The translations under genes were made by a program, and so were the position numbers. From an uncultured Gemmatimonadaceae bacterium (GTDB lineage: Bacteria > Gemmatimonadota > Gemmatimonadetes > Gemmatimonadales > Gemmatimonadaceae), in NCBI GenBank assembly GCA_955652635.1, contig CATPBN010000264.1, forward strand, positions 1 through 10,049: 10,049 bases of DNA. Direction: 5' to 3'. Numbering within the stretch: the stretch's first letter is position 1; the number at the start of each line of letters is the position of its first letter. Below the pieces are notes generated by a model. It was not told where the DNA came from. It did not search any database and saw nothing but the letters and a program-made list of their open reading frames with translations. Shown in pieces: positions 1-6,765 of this stretch.

Positions 1-315
1 CTCATGGATCAATCAGTGATCGCCGGACTCGGCAACATCTACGCGGCGGAGGCTCTCTGGGAGGCGGAGCTGGATCCCCGAGCGCCGGCCGCGAGCGTGA
101 CGAAGTCGAAGCTGGCGAAGCTCGTCGAAGCAATCAGGCTAGTGTTGAGTCCGAAAAAGCGCCGCCCCGGGCGTTATACCGACACGCGGGGAACGAGTAG
201 GTTCGCAGTGTATGATCGCGAGGGAAAAATCTGCCGGCGCTGCAACGGAATCATCGAGCGTATCGTCCAGGCTGGGCGCTCCACCTATTTCTGCCCGGAC
301 TGTCAGCGCCGGTAA
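1..315 (+). CDS. mutM: Formamidopyrimidine-DNA glycosylase (MutM/Fpg), C-terminal part
   Basis: The gene enters from the left edge. The first codon in frame is Leu, and the ATG at 4 is an internal Met in the family's conserved LMDQSVIAGLGNIY segment, so it is not the start. Fpg/MutM is a bifunctional base-excision repair enzyme that removes 8-oxoguanine and formamidopyrimidines and nicks the abasic site. Visible here are the helix-two-turns-helix region with the Asn-Ile-Tyr DNA contact, followed by the C-terminal zinc finger with two CxxC pairs (CRRC and CPDC, 16 residues apart). The N-terminal Pro-Glu catalytic residues lie outside the window, so MutM is favoured over Nei on overall resemblance only. 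The linker before the zinc finger is slightly short. The TAA stop directly abuts the stop codon of the convergent methyltransferase gene. Confidence 0.9.
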   Translation, partial: LMDQSVIAGLGNIYAAEALWEAELDPRAPAASVTKSKLAKLVEAIRLVLSPKKRRPGRYTDTRGTSRFAVYDREGKICRRCNGIIERIVQAGRSTYFCPDCQRR

Positions 316-1479
316 TCACTCCATCACTTCGAGCAGCGCGCCCTTGATGTAACCCGTCTCCGGGATGGTCAGCACGTCGGGGTGATCGAGTGGTTGACCC
401 GTAAATGCGCGGATCGCGATACGACGTCCGCTGTCAGCGGCGGCGTCCTGAAGCATCTCCAGAAAAAGCGGCTTCGTCAGGTGGAAGCTGCAGCTGGCCG
501 TATACAGCAACCCGCCGGGCGCGAGTAGACGCATCGCGCGCAAGTTGATGTCCTTGTATCCGCGCAGCGCTCCCGGAATTGCGGCCCGGGTCTTGGCGAA
601 TGCGGGTGGATCGAGCACGATCGTGTCGAAGGTGATTCCTTCGCGCTCTTTGTCCCGCAGATAATCGAATGCGTTCGCCTCCACGAAGGAGATGTTCGCG
701 AGCGAGTTTCGCTCGGCATTCTCCGCCGCGCGGAGCAGCGCCGGCCCTGATGCGTCGAGCGCGGTCACGTGCGTTGCGTTTTGCGCCAGGTGCAGGGCGA
801 ACGATCCGTGATAGCTGAAGCAATCGAGCGCGCGCCCTCGAGCGAGTGTTCCAACAAAGTGGCGGTTCTCCCGCTGGTCGAGAAACGCGCCTGTCTTCTG
901 GCCGGTCCACAGTGCGGCCAGGAATTTTACGCCATACTCGTGCACCTCTATCTCGCGCGGCACTTCGCCGGCCAGGACAACCGTCTCGCGCGGCAATCCC
1001 TCTTTCGCTCTCAACGGAACATCGTTCCGCGCCAGAATCCCGGCCGGCTCAACGAGCGAGCGGAGCGAAGAGAGGATCTCTTCTCTGAACGACTCCAGTC
1101 CGGCGCTCATGAGCTGCACCACGAGCCACTGGTCGTAACGATCGCAAACGAGCGAAGGACATCCGTCCGCCTCGCCGTGAATCAGCCGAAACGCGTTGGT
1201 GTGATCCTCGAGGGGAACGCGCCGCGCAATCGCCGAGGCAATGCGCTCGTCCCACCAAGCCTGGTCTATGACCGCGTTGGGATCGCGGTCCAGCAACCGA
1301 AGAGAGATCTCCGACAACGGGCTCCACAGCGCCCAGCCGAGCGGCTTCCCGCGATTGTCGTGGACGAGTACTGCACCCGCGTCCACGAGGGGGCGCTCGA
1401 TCACATCGGTGCGGTAGATCCACGGATGTCCGCTGAGCCACCGCCGCGCGCCCTTCAGGTTCACGCGTGCCACAGTCAT
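316..1479 (-). CDS. rlmI: Class I SAM-dependent rRNA (cytosine-C5) methyltransferase, RlmI-like
   Basis: A 387-residue protein of the RlmI/YccW family, which methylates C5 of a cytosine in 23S rRNA (C1962 in E. coli). An N-terminal PUA-like region (about 1-75, with the GHPWIY motif) leads into RLIHGEADGCPSLVCDRY (98-115) and GQKTGAFLDQRENR (193-206). The Rossmann methyltransferase domain follows: SAM motif I LDCFSYHGSF (218-227), motif IV LDPPAFAK (289-296) and motif VI TASCS with the presumed catalytic Cys330. The ATG at 1479 is chosen because family homology begins there; the open frame continues to 1788 but that part is antisense to the HD-GYP gene. It is divergent from the HD-GYP gene (49 bp apart) and abuts mutM. 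A TACATT box lies 5 nt upstream of the ATG, so the mRNA may be leaderless. The family is secure; the exact target base is inferred. Confidence 0.88.
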   Translation of the reverse strand: MTVARVNLKGARRWLSGHPWIYRTDVIERPLVDAGAVLVHDNRGKPLGWALWSPLSEISLRLLDRDPNAVIDQAWWDERIASAIARRVPLEDHTNAFRLIHGEADGCPSLVCDRYDQWLVVQLMSAGLESFREEILSSLRSLVEPAGILARNDVPLRAKEGLPRETVVLAGEVPREIEVHEYGVKFLAALWTGQKTGAFLDQRENRHFVGTLARGRALDCFSYHGSFALHLAQNATHVTALDASGPALLRAAENAERNSLANISFVEANAFDYLRDKEREGITFDTIVLDPPAFAKTRAAIPGALRGYKDINLRAMRLLAPGGLLYTASCSFHLTKPLFLEMLQDAAADSGRRIAIRAFTGQPLDHPDVLTIPETGYIKGALLEVME

Positions 1480-1490
1480 GCGTGAATGTA
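1480..1490 (-). promoter_or_regulatory. Candidate -10 element of the rlmI-like gene
   Basis: On the minus strand the sequence before the start codon reads TACATTCACGC-ATG. TACATT (1485-1490) matches the sigma-70 -10 consensus at four of six positions. No acceptable -35 box lies 16-18 bp upstream. Transcription would begin at or next to the ATG, giving a leaderless message. Nearly the same 11-mer precedes mlaD at 6770-6780. There is no transcript evidence. Confidence 0.35.
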
Positions 1491-1528
1491 ACCCGAACGA
1501 GCGTACGGTTCTTGCGCATCGCGCTCGC

Positions 1529-2323
1529 ATGAAAGACATCGTCCCATTCACGCTCGGCGCCGCGGCGGCAGGAGGGCTGCTTCTCCGCGAGCATGGCATG
1601 CGGACAAAGGCCGAGCGGCTAAGCGCCGCCACGCTCGAGACGCTGCTCAACGCCATCGACGCCAACGACGCCATCACCGGCGCCCACGTCCGCCGCGTTG
1701 CCGCCGGGGCGCTGATACTTGGCGAAGCAGCCGGTCTGGGCGAGCGCACCCTACGAAGCATCGAGCGTGTCGCGCTCTTCCACGACATCGGGAAGCTTCA
1801 TGGAGCGCTGACCGATATCTTCCACGAGGACTCGAAGCTCACTCCCGAGGAGCGTCGAGCCGTGATGACGCACCCTATCCGCGGCGCGGAGGTCCTGGCT
1901 CCGCTGAAGGGATTCTTTCCTGACCTCCCGAAAGGAGTGGCCGCCCACCACGAGCGATGGGACGGCAAGGGATATCCGCGAGGACTGAAGGGAAGAAGAA
2001 TTCCGCTCGTGTCGCGAGTCGTGGCGATCGCCGACAGCTTCGATGCGATCACTCACCGGCGGCGTTACAGCCATGCTCGGAGCTTCAGCGAAGCGATACG
2101 AGCGATCGAGGAGGGGCGGGGAACCCAATTCGATCCGGAGCTGGCTGACTTATTCCTGAGCCCACCGGTCCGCGGCAAGATCGAAGAAGTGACGCGGGAA
2201 GCGAACAAGCCTCACAAGAACAGTGACAATCGGAGGCGCGGTGGAGCTGAGCGCGCGCCGGACGTCACTTTCCGATGGCGTCCGCGATCTCGCGGGCCGC
2301 GCGCTCTGGGTCATCAGCCCTGA
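1529..2323 (+). CDS. HD-GYP domain cyclic-di-GMP phosphodiesterase
   Basis: A 264-residue protein, here started at the ATG at 1529 (MKDIVPF). A short hydrophobic stretch (residues 4-19) could be a membrane anchor. The HD-GYP domain spans about 35-210 and has all the hallmarks: His53, HDIGK (85-89), His115 in THP, HHERWDGKGYP (140-150), and Asp169 in IADSFDAIT. The GYP triplet marks the subfamily that hydrolyses c-di-GMP to pGpG or GMP using a di- or tri-metal centre. There is no receiver, GAF or PAS sensor domain, so the input signal is unknown. An in-frame ATG at 1478 would extend the protein across the start of the divergent methyltransferase gene and is less likely; the ATG at 1598 would remove the hydrophobic segment. 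The last ~43 residues are Arg-rich, match no domain I know, and overlap the end of thiE antisense by 59 bp. Confidence 0.85.
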   Translation: MKDIVPFTLGAAAAGGLLLREHGMRTKAERLSAATLETLLNAIDANDAITGAHVRRVAAGALILGEAAGLGERTLRSIERVALFHDIGKLHGALTDIFHEDSKLTPEERRAVMTHPIRGAEVLAPLKGFFPDLPKGVAAHHERWDGKGYPRGLKGRRIPLVSRVVAIADSFDAITHRRRYSHARSFSEAIRAIEEGRGTQFDPELADLFLSPPVRGKIEEVTREANKPHKNSDNRRRGGAERAPDVTFRWRPRSRGPRALGHQP

Positions 2324-2879
2324 ATATCGAGTTGATCACGGCGACTCCCGCCGCGCCATGCACCGTGATCTGAAGCGCGCGATCGGCGGTTATTCCGCCG
2401 ACCGCCACTGTCGGCACTTCCACCATTGCTGCGAGTCGCTTGAAGCCGTCGACGCCAATGGCGCCGCCCGCGTCGCTCTTGGAGTCGGATCCAAATACTG
2501 GGCCAATCCCGACGTAATCAGCGCCCTTGGCGTTCGCCAGCTCCGCATCGCTGCCGAGTGATGCGCCGATGATGAAATTCTCGGGCGCGAATCTTCGGAT
2601 GGCGGCGACAGGAAGATCCGCTTCGCCAACGTGGACCCCCGCCGCACCCGCGGCCAGAGCTATGTCCGCGCGGTCGTTGACTATCACCGGAACCGATGTC
2701 CTGGCCATTATCGCGCGCGTGATCTCGACGACTTCGCGCGGCGGTGCGGTCTTGAGCCGCACCTGAACGCTCGTCGCGCCGCCGCGCACGGCCGCCGCAA
2801 CGCGGTCGATGAGCGTCGGGCGGCGATCCTCTGCGTCATCGGTGATGGCGACGAGACGCAGGATCCGTGGATCGAGCAT
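2265..2879 (-). CDS. thiE: Thiamine-phosphate synthase (ThiE)
   Basis: A 204-residue TIM-barrel enzyme, the usual ThiE length. It couples hydroxymethylpyrimidine diphosphate with the thiazole phosphate to make thiamine phosphate. Visible family motifs are Q39-V-R41-L-K43 (pyrimidine and diphosphate site), N68-D69 in VNDRADIALAAGAAGVHVGE, Asp88, and DYVGIGPVFGSDSK (121-134) with the conserved Lys134. The phosphate-binding VAVGGI (158-163) follows. The ATG at 2879 lies only 3 bp after the mltG stop, so the gene is almost certainly the last cistron of the rho-ruvX-mltG-thiE operon. No strong Shine-Dalgarno sequence is seen, consistent with translational coupling. No other thi genes or TPP riboswitch are visible. 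Its 3' end overlaps the convergent HD-GYP frame by 59 bp. Confidence 0.93.
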   Translation of the reverse strand: MLDPRILRLVAITDDAEDRRPTLIDRVAAAVRGGATSVQVRLKTAPPREVVEITRAIMARTSVPVIVNDRADIALAAGAAGVHVGEADLPVAAIRRFAPENFIIGASLGSDAELANAKGADYVGIGPVFGSDSKSDAGGAIGVDGFKRLAAMVEVPTVAVGGITADRALQITVHGAAGVAVINSIFRADDPERAAREIADAIGK

Positions 2880-2882
2880 CCG

Positions 2883-3992
2883 CTATCGAGCTAAGGCTGT
2901 CGCGCGAACCGAACGTTTTCGCGTCGGTTTCTTTTTTGTCGTTGTCGTGTGTTTCGTCGTTATCTTCGACGCCGGCTTCTTGGCGACCGCGGCCTTCGCG
3001 GTGGATGCGCGCGGCTGCTTCGTGCCGCGGACTTCCCTGATAGCGCTCGTATGTTCCTGAAGGGTCATCCGGAATTCGTGATGGCCGTCGGGACTGGCGA
3101 CGAAGTAGAGATAAGGCACGTTGGCCGGGTTGGCAGCGGCCGCGAGACTGGCGACTCCGGCCGAGGCGACCGGACCCGGCGGCAGGCCCTTGTGGATGTA
3201 CGTGTTGTAGGGTGACTTCACTTCGAGGTCTTTGTACAGGACCCGTCCAACGTGGTGGCCGAGCGCGTACTGAACCGTTGGGTCTGCCTGGAGCAGCATT
3301 CCCTTCTGGAGCCGGTTGTAGTAGACAGCGGCGATGACGGGGCGCTCCTCCGGAACTCGCGCTTCTCTCTCGACGATCGAGGCCATCGTCACCAGATCGT
3401 TGCGGTTGATCTTGAGAGCCGTCGCTCTCGCATCCCAGTCCGGCTTCCAGCGCCGCTCGAAATCGTAAACCATCTCGCGCACCGCCTGGCCTGCCGTGGT
3501 GCCCAGCGGAAACGCGTAGGTATCGGGGAAGAGGTAACCCTCGAGCGTCGGATTCGGGATGTCGAGCCTCGCCAGCAACGAAGTGTCGCGCATGGCGGCC
3601 TGCACCGATTCGACCGGAACCTTGAGCGTTCGGGCGAGAAGCGGAGTGATCTGCGAGATCGTGTAGCCTTCGGGAATCGTGATAGTGTTGACGAACCCGT
3701 GTCCGCCATTGAGAGCGGCGATGATGTCCTTCCACGGCGTTCCGTGCTTGAGGAGATACGTGCCCGGCTTGATGTTGCGGTCCCCACCGGTCACGCGCGC
3801 GTACACCCGGAACATCTTCCGCCATCCGACCAGGTTGGCTTTCGACAGCGAATCCGCTGCTTCAGCGAAGCTCGCTCCCCTCGGGATGATCACGCGCGTG
3901 GATGCGCCGTACGGCGTCTGGCCGCATGCGGCCAGCACGAAGCACCCCACGGCGAGTGCCGCGCGGAGCTCAGTCCGGAACATTGAGGGCAT
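2883..3992 (-). CDS. mltG: Endolytic murein transglycosylase MltG (lipoprotein form)
   Basis: A 369-residue YceG/MltG family protein, which cleaves nascent glycan strands and acts as a terminator of peptidoglycan polymerisation in the periplasm. From the ATG at 3992 the protein begins with a signal peptide ending in a lipobox (LAAC, Cys23), so it is probably a lipoprotein instead of carrying the transmembrane anchor of E. coli MltG. A LysM-like segment (about 31-95) is followed by the catalytic domain: EGYLFPDTY (151-159), MASIVEREA (203-211) with the catalytic Glu, LQADPTVQYALG (234-245), SPYNTYIHKGLPPGP (260-274) and YLYFVAS (294-300). The ATG at 3983 is an equally plausible start; the open frame up to 4232 is antisense-like and lacks family similarity. 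It overlaps ruvX by 14-23 bp. An unusual basic Lys/Thr/Ala-rich tail (about 320-369) follows the catalytic domain. Confidence 0.92.
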   Translation of the reverse strand: MPSMFRTELRAALAVGCFVLAACGQTPYGASTRVIIPRGASFAEAADSLSKANLVGWRKMFRVYARVTGGDRNIKPGTYLLKHGTPWKDIIAALNGGHGFVNTITIPEGYTISQITPLLARTLKVPVESVQAAMRDTSLLARLDIPNPTLEGYLFPDTYAFPLGTTAGQAVREMVYDFERRWKPDWDARATALKINRNDLVTMASIVEREARVPEERPVIAAVYYNRLQKGMLLQADPTVQYALGHHVGRVLYKDLEVKSPYNTYIHKGLPPGPVASAGVASLAAAANPANVPYLYFVASPDGHHEFRMTLQEHTSAIREVRGTKQPRASTAKAAVAKKPASKITTKHTTTTKKKPTRKRSVRATALAR

Positions 3993-4398
3993 GCTGGAGA
4001 AGAATCGTCGCGGCGAGCGAGTCAACGTCGCCCTTCCGACCGCGGGTGGATTCTCCCATCTCTCGTACTGTACGCAAAGCTGCCGCCGTAGTGAATCGTT
4101 CATCATAAAAACGAACGGGCATGCCACTACGTTTCGAGATTTCTGCTCCCAAAGCCCTGATTTCTGCGGTCCAATCAGTCTCGTTGCCCTCTCCGTCGAG
4201 CGGAAGGCCCAGAACGAAGCCCCTGGCCTCAAGCTCCGCGGCGCGCGCGAGAATCTTTGTGATGGGGGGCCGCTTGCCTTCGCGCCGGGTGATGAAGCCC
4301 GCCGGCGAGGCGATCATGCCCAGCGGATCGCTGATCGCGAGGCCAATGCGCTTCCGCCCGTAGTCCACCGCGAGAAAACGAGCCAGCGCCGCCTTCAC
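3970..4398 (-). CDS. ruvX: Putative Holliday junction resolvase / pre-16S rRNA nuclease (YqgF/RuvX)
   Basis: A 142-residue cytoplasmic RNase H-fold protein of the YqgF family. In E. coli the family member is needed for 16S rRNA 5'-end maturation; a resolvase role has also been proposed. Motifs are AVDYGRKRIGLAISDPLG (10-27, acidic Asp12), LGLPLDGEGNETDW (63-76), YDERFTT (98-104, Glu100) and DSLAATILLQ (126-135, Asp126). These give the expected acidic catalytic set. The start is GTG at 4398, supported by an AGGGG Shine-Dalgarno-like sequence about 6 nt upstream. That sequence overlaps the rho stop region, and the gap to rho is 7 bp. It overlaps mltG downstream; ruvX-mltG neighbourhoods occur in many bacteria. 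The family is certain; the precise substrate is inferred. Confidence 0.92.
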   Translation of the reverse strand: MKAALARFLAVDYGRKRIGLAISDPLGMIASPAGFITRREGKRPPITKILARAAELEARGFVLGLPLDGEGNETDWTAEIRALGAEISKRSGMPVRFYDERFTTAAALRTVREMGESTRGRKGDVDSLAATILLQHALNVPD

Positions 4399-4405
4399 GG
4401 TACCC

Positions 4406-5659
4406 CTACCCCTGCGCCATTTGGGCGAAGAATTCCTTGTTGTTCTTGGACTTCGCCATCTGCCTTAGCAGGAACTCGATCGCCTCGGCCTCGGGCATGT
4501 CCGCGAGAAATTGTCTCAGCAGAATCACCCGGTTGATCTCCGCTTGACTGAGCAGGAGCTCCTCCTTGCGCGTGCCCGAGCGGAATATGTCGATCGCCGG
4601 ATATATGCGACGATCGGCGATCTTGCGGTCGAGAACCAGCTCCATGTTGCCCGTGCCCTTGAACTCCTCGAAGATCACGTCGTCCATGCGGGAGCCGGTC
4701 TCGGTGAGCGCAGTGGCGATGATCGTGAGTGACCCGCCTTCCTCGATATTTCTGGCGGAGCCAAAAAACCGCTTCGGCTTGTGCAGCGCGCTCGCATCGA
4801 CTCCGCCCGAAAGAATCTTTCCCGATTGCGGTGCAACCGTGTTGTGGGCCCGACCGAATCGCGTCAGCGAATCGAGCAGGATCACGACGTCCTTCCCACT
4901 CTCGACCAGCCGCTTGGCTTTCTCCAGAACCATGTCCGCTACCTGGACGTGGCGCGCGGCTCCCTCGTCGAACGTAGAACTGATCACCTCCGCGCGAATC
5001 ATGCTGGCGATCATCTCCGTCACTTCCTCGGGCCGCTCGTCTATGAGCAGCACGATGATCGTGACTTCCGGATGATTCTCCGCGATCGCGTTCGCGATCT
5101 TGTGCATCAGGATCGTCTTCCCGGCCCGTGGGGGAGACACGATGATTCCCCGCTGGCCCTTTCCGATGGGCGCCATGATGTCGACCACGCGCATGCTGAG
5201 ATCGCCATCGCTGGTCTCCAGGCGGAGCCGTTCGTCGGGATAGCGCGGCACCAGATTGTCGAATGGAACGCGATCCTTTGCCTTTTCGGGGTCGTCGCCG
5301 TTGACGCTCTCCACTTTGAGCAGCGCGAGGTAGCGCTCCCATGGTTTCGGCGGACGGACTTGCCCGCGAACCTCGTCGCCGGTCCTCAGTCCAAAGCGCT
5401 TTATCTGCGAGGGCGAGACGTAGATGTCATCCGGTCCCGGCAGGTAGCTCCAGTCCTGGCTCCGCAGAAAGCCGTAGCCTTCGGGGAGAATCTCCAGCAC
5501 GCCATCGCCGTGAAGCACGATGTCCGTGTCGAGAAGATTCTGCTCGATCTGGAAAATCAGGTCCTGCTTTCGGAGACCCGACGAGCCATCGATCTTGAGG
5601 CCGTCAGCCATCTCCTGGAGCTCGGTCACGGACTTTCGCTTTAATTCGGCGATATCCAC
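4406..5659 (-). CDS. rho: Transcription termination factor Rho
   Basis: A 417-residue hexameric RNA-dependent ATPase/helicase that terminates transcription, almost the same length as E. coli Rho (419) and without the large insertions of actinobacterial Rho. Domains: N-terminal helical Rho_N (about 1-45); primary RNA-binding OSB fold (about 48-120, with GYGFLRS and YLPGPDDIYVSPSQI); ATPase core with Walker A PPRAGKT (176-182), LLIDERPEEVTEM (204-216) and Walker B VVILLDS (258-264). The Q-loop region SGGVDASALHKPKRFFGSAR (284-303) and the R-loop/C-terminal block FKGTGNMELVLDRKIADRR (333-351) are close to textbook. The start is GTG at 5659, at the beginning of family homology; no good Shine-Dalgarno is seen. 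It is the first gene of the leftward rho-ruvX-mltG-thiE operon, with its own promoter and a C-rich leader suggesting autogenous control. Confidence 0.97.
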   Translation of the reverse strand: MDIAELKRKSVTELQEMADGLKIDGSSGLRKQDLIFQIEQNLLDTDIVLHGDGVLEILPEGYGFLRSQDWSYLPGPDDIYVSPSQIKRFGLRTGDEVRGQVRPPKPWERYLALLKVESVNGDDPEKAKDRVPFDNLVPRYPDERLRLETSDGDLSMRVVDIMAPIGKGQRGIIVSPPRAGKTILMHKIANAIAENHPEVTIIVLLIDERPEEVTEMIASMIRAEVISSTFDEGAARHVQVADMVLEKAKRLVESGKDVVILLDSLTRFGRAHNTVAPQSGKILSGGVDASALHKPKRFFGSARNIEEGGSLTIIATALTETGSRMDDVIFEEFKGTGNMELVLDRKIADRRIYPAIDIFRSGTRKEELLLSQAEINRVILLRQFLADMPEAEAIEFLLRQMAKSKNNKEFFAQMAQG

Positions 5660-5660
5660 G

Positions 5661-5760
5661 CTATGGAGAGAAAAAGAGGAAGGGATTTGGAAGCGGGCTG
5701 AGCTCCGCTCGAGCTCAGGAGGTGCGGAGATTGGTGCGGAGGAGAGAATAGAGGAGGGAG
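5661..5760 (-). promoter_or_regulatory. C-rich, G-poor rho leader (rut-like)
   Basis: In the transcribed (minus) sense, 5719-5760 contains 23 C and 2 G in 42 nt, mostly as YC dinucleotides. After a hairpin, 5661-5697 contains 16 C and 2 G in 37 nt. Long unstructured C-over-G segments are the known feature of Rho utilisation sites, and E. coli rho is autoregulated by Rho-dependent termination in its leader. The sequence bias is seen directly; the autoregulatory role is inferred. Confidence 0.55.
5698..5718 (-). repeat. Perfect inverted repeat (8-bp stem, 5-nt loop) in the rho leader
   Basis: CTGAGCTC at 5698-5705 and GAGCTCAG at 5711-5718 form an uninterrupted 8-bp stem around a 5-nt loop, about 40 nt before the rho start codon and between two C-rich tracts. 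There is no U tract, so it is not a standard intrinsic terminator. It could be a pause or attenuation hairpin, an RNA-stability element, or a protein-binding palindrome. Confidence 0.55.
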
Positions 5761-5784
5761 GCGTTGCTACGCCCGATTTAACCG

Positions 5785-5813
5785 AAGGTAATGGCGCTGA
5801 AAAACGTGGTCAA
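5785..5813 (-). promoter_or_regulatory. Predicted sigma-70-type promoter of the rho operon
   Basis: On the minus strand TTGACC (5808-5813, five of six consensus -35 positions) is followed by a 17-bp spacer and TACCTT (5785-5790, a weaker -10 keeping the key T, A and final T). It begins 1 bp after the mlaD stop codon and would start transcription near 5778. This gives a leader of roughly 120 nt before rho containing the C-rich tracts and hairpin. Confidence 0.5.
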
Positions 5814-5814
5814 G

Positions 5815-6765
5815 TCAGAAGTTGATGTAACGGCCGGGACGCTTCTTGGCATCCTTGATAAGGGAATCGAGCAGAGAGTGAGTGCGGGCGAGCTGACGCG
5901 ACAGAACGCTGTCCGAGTGCGCCGCGGCGATTGATCCGAGCGGGTCGGCCAGAAGCGAGCGCAGAGTGTCCACCTCGGCCAGGACTCCGCTCGCCTTGGT
6001 CACGAGCGTGCTGTCGCGCCGGAAGCGGCCGATGGTTCCTTTGTTCGACGACATCAGTGTCCGAATCGAATCGGCGGCTGCCATCACGTGCGATACCCGC
6101 CCCGTGAGATCGGTCCGCGCGGCGAGAGCAAGCGTCCCGTTGCCGCTCGTCGCTTTCGCGGCGAGGCGAGACATCCGCGTGCTCACCTCGGGCAGCCGTC
6201 GGATGCCACGCGTGCGAACATTACCAAGAGTCCCCACGGGTTGGCTGATCTTCGTGTTGAGGTCCTGCACCTGGGCTGCCAGCTCGGAGAAGGCTGGTCC
6301 GATCCGGCCTACGTCCTTCGTCAGGTCGGCTATTCTCGAATGGTGCTGTATATGAACCGTGTCGCCTTCATGGAGCTGAGGAGACCCAGCCGTGCCGGGT
6401 GAGATGTACACGACAATCGCGCCAATCATGCTGTCACCCGGGCGGATGCTGGCGTACGAGTCCCGTCGGATGTTGGGCAGTCCTTCGCTCAGAATCTCTG
6501 TCTTGATTACGAGCCGCTCCATGGTATCGGGCGATGGCGGGCGAAAGGTCACGTCCTTCACCAGGCCTTCCTTCTTTCCCCCGAGCCAGACCTCGGTTCC
6601 GGAGAGGACTCCGCCGGCGTCGTCAGTGAGGACGTACAGCGTTACTTTCTTGCCGTGCAGGGCGCCAACGCGCGCGAACAGGAAAATGACGACGACGAGG
6701 CCAACGATTACGGCCGTCGCGATGATTCCCCCGGTCAATTCAGTCCAATGAAGGTGGCGTGGCAT
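5815..6765 (-). CDS. MCE/MlaD-family lipid transport substrate-binding protein
   Basis: A 316-residue protein with one N-terminal transmembrane helix (about 13-32) and an MCE domain (about 39-123, including GVLSGTEVWLGGKKEGLV and LPNIRRDSYASIRPGDSMIG). A long helical tail ends in KKRPGRYINF, resembling MlaD C-termini. MlaD-type proteins form inner-membrane-anchored hexameric rings that pass phospholipids between the membranes in an ABC complex with MlaE and MlaF. Those partners are not next to this gene: it stands alone between divergent pntAA and co-directional rho, so it may serve a permease encoded elsewhere. The tail carries four degenerate GT(L/I) repeats about 33 residues apart. ATG at 6765 immediately precedes the transmembrane region. 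The family is clear; the transported lipid is unknown. Confidence 0.88.
   Translation of the reverse strand: MPRHLHWTELTGGIIATAVIVGLVVVIFLFARVGALHGKKVTLYVLTDDAGGVLSGTEVWLGGKKEGLVKDVTFRPPSPDTMERLVIKTEILSEGLPNIRRDSYASIRPGDSMIGAIVVYISPGTAGSPQLHEGDTVHIQHHSRIADLTKDVGRIGPAFSELAAQVQDLNTKISQPVGTLGNVRTRGIRRLPEVSTRMSRLAAKATSGNGTLALAARTDLTGRVSHVMAAADSIRTLMSSNKGTIGRFRRDSTLVTKASGVLAEVDTLRSLLADPLGSIAAAHSDSVLSRQLARTHSLLDSLIKDAKKRPGRYINF

Noticed and set aside
1498..1527. CGAGCG...CGCTCG inverted repeat between rlmI-like and HD-GYP genes
   Set aside because: Six-bp arms with an 18-nt gap in GC-rich DNA are expected by chance, and no T run follows.
1480..1788. 103-residue N-terminal extension of the RlmI-like frame
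   Set aside because: It is low-complexity Arg/Ser/Ala sequence antisense to the well-conserved HD-GYP domain, and family similarity begins only at the ATG at 1479.
2836..3825. 329-residue minus-strand open frame
   Set aside because: It is the same strand but a different frame from mltG, with Arg/Gly/Pro/His-rich sequence and no domain.
3993..4232. 80-residue upstream extension of the MltG frame
   Set aside because: It lies within the ruvX coding region in another frame and would bury the clear signal peptide and lipobox.
4781..5644. 287-residue plus-strand open frame
   Set aside because: It is antisense to rho, whose protein is conserved throughout this stretch; the composition is typical of a shadow frame.
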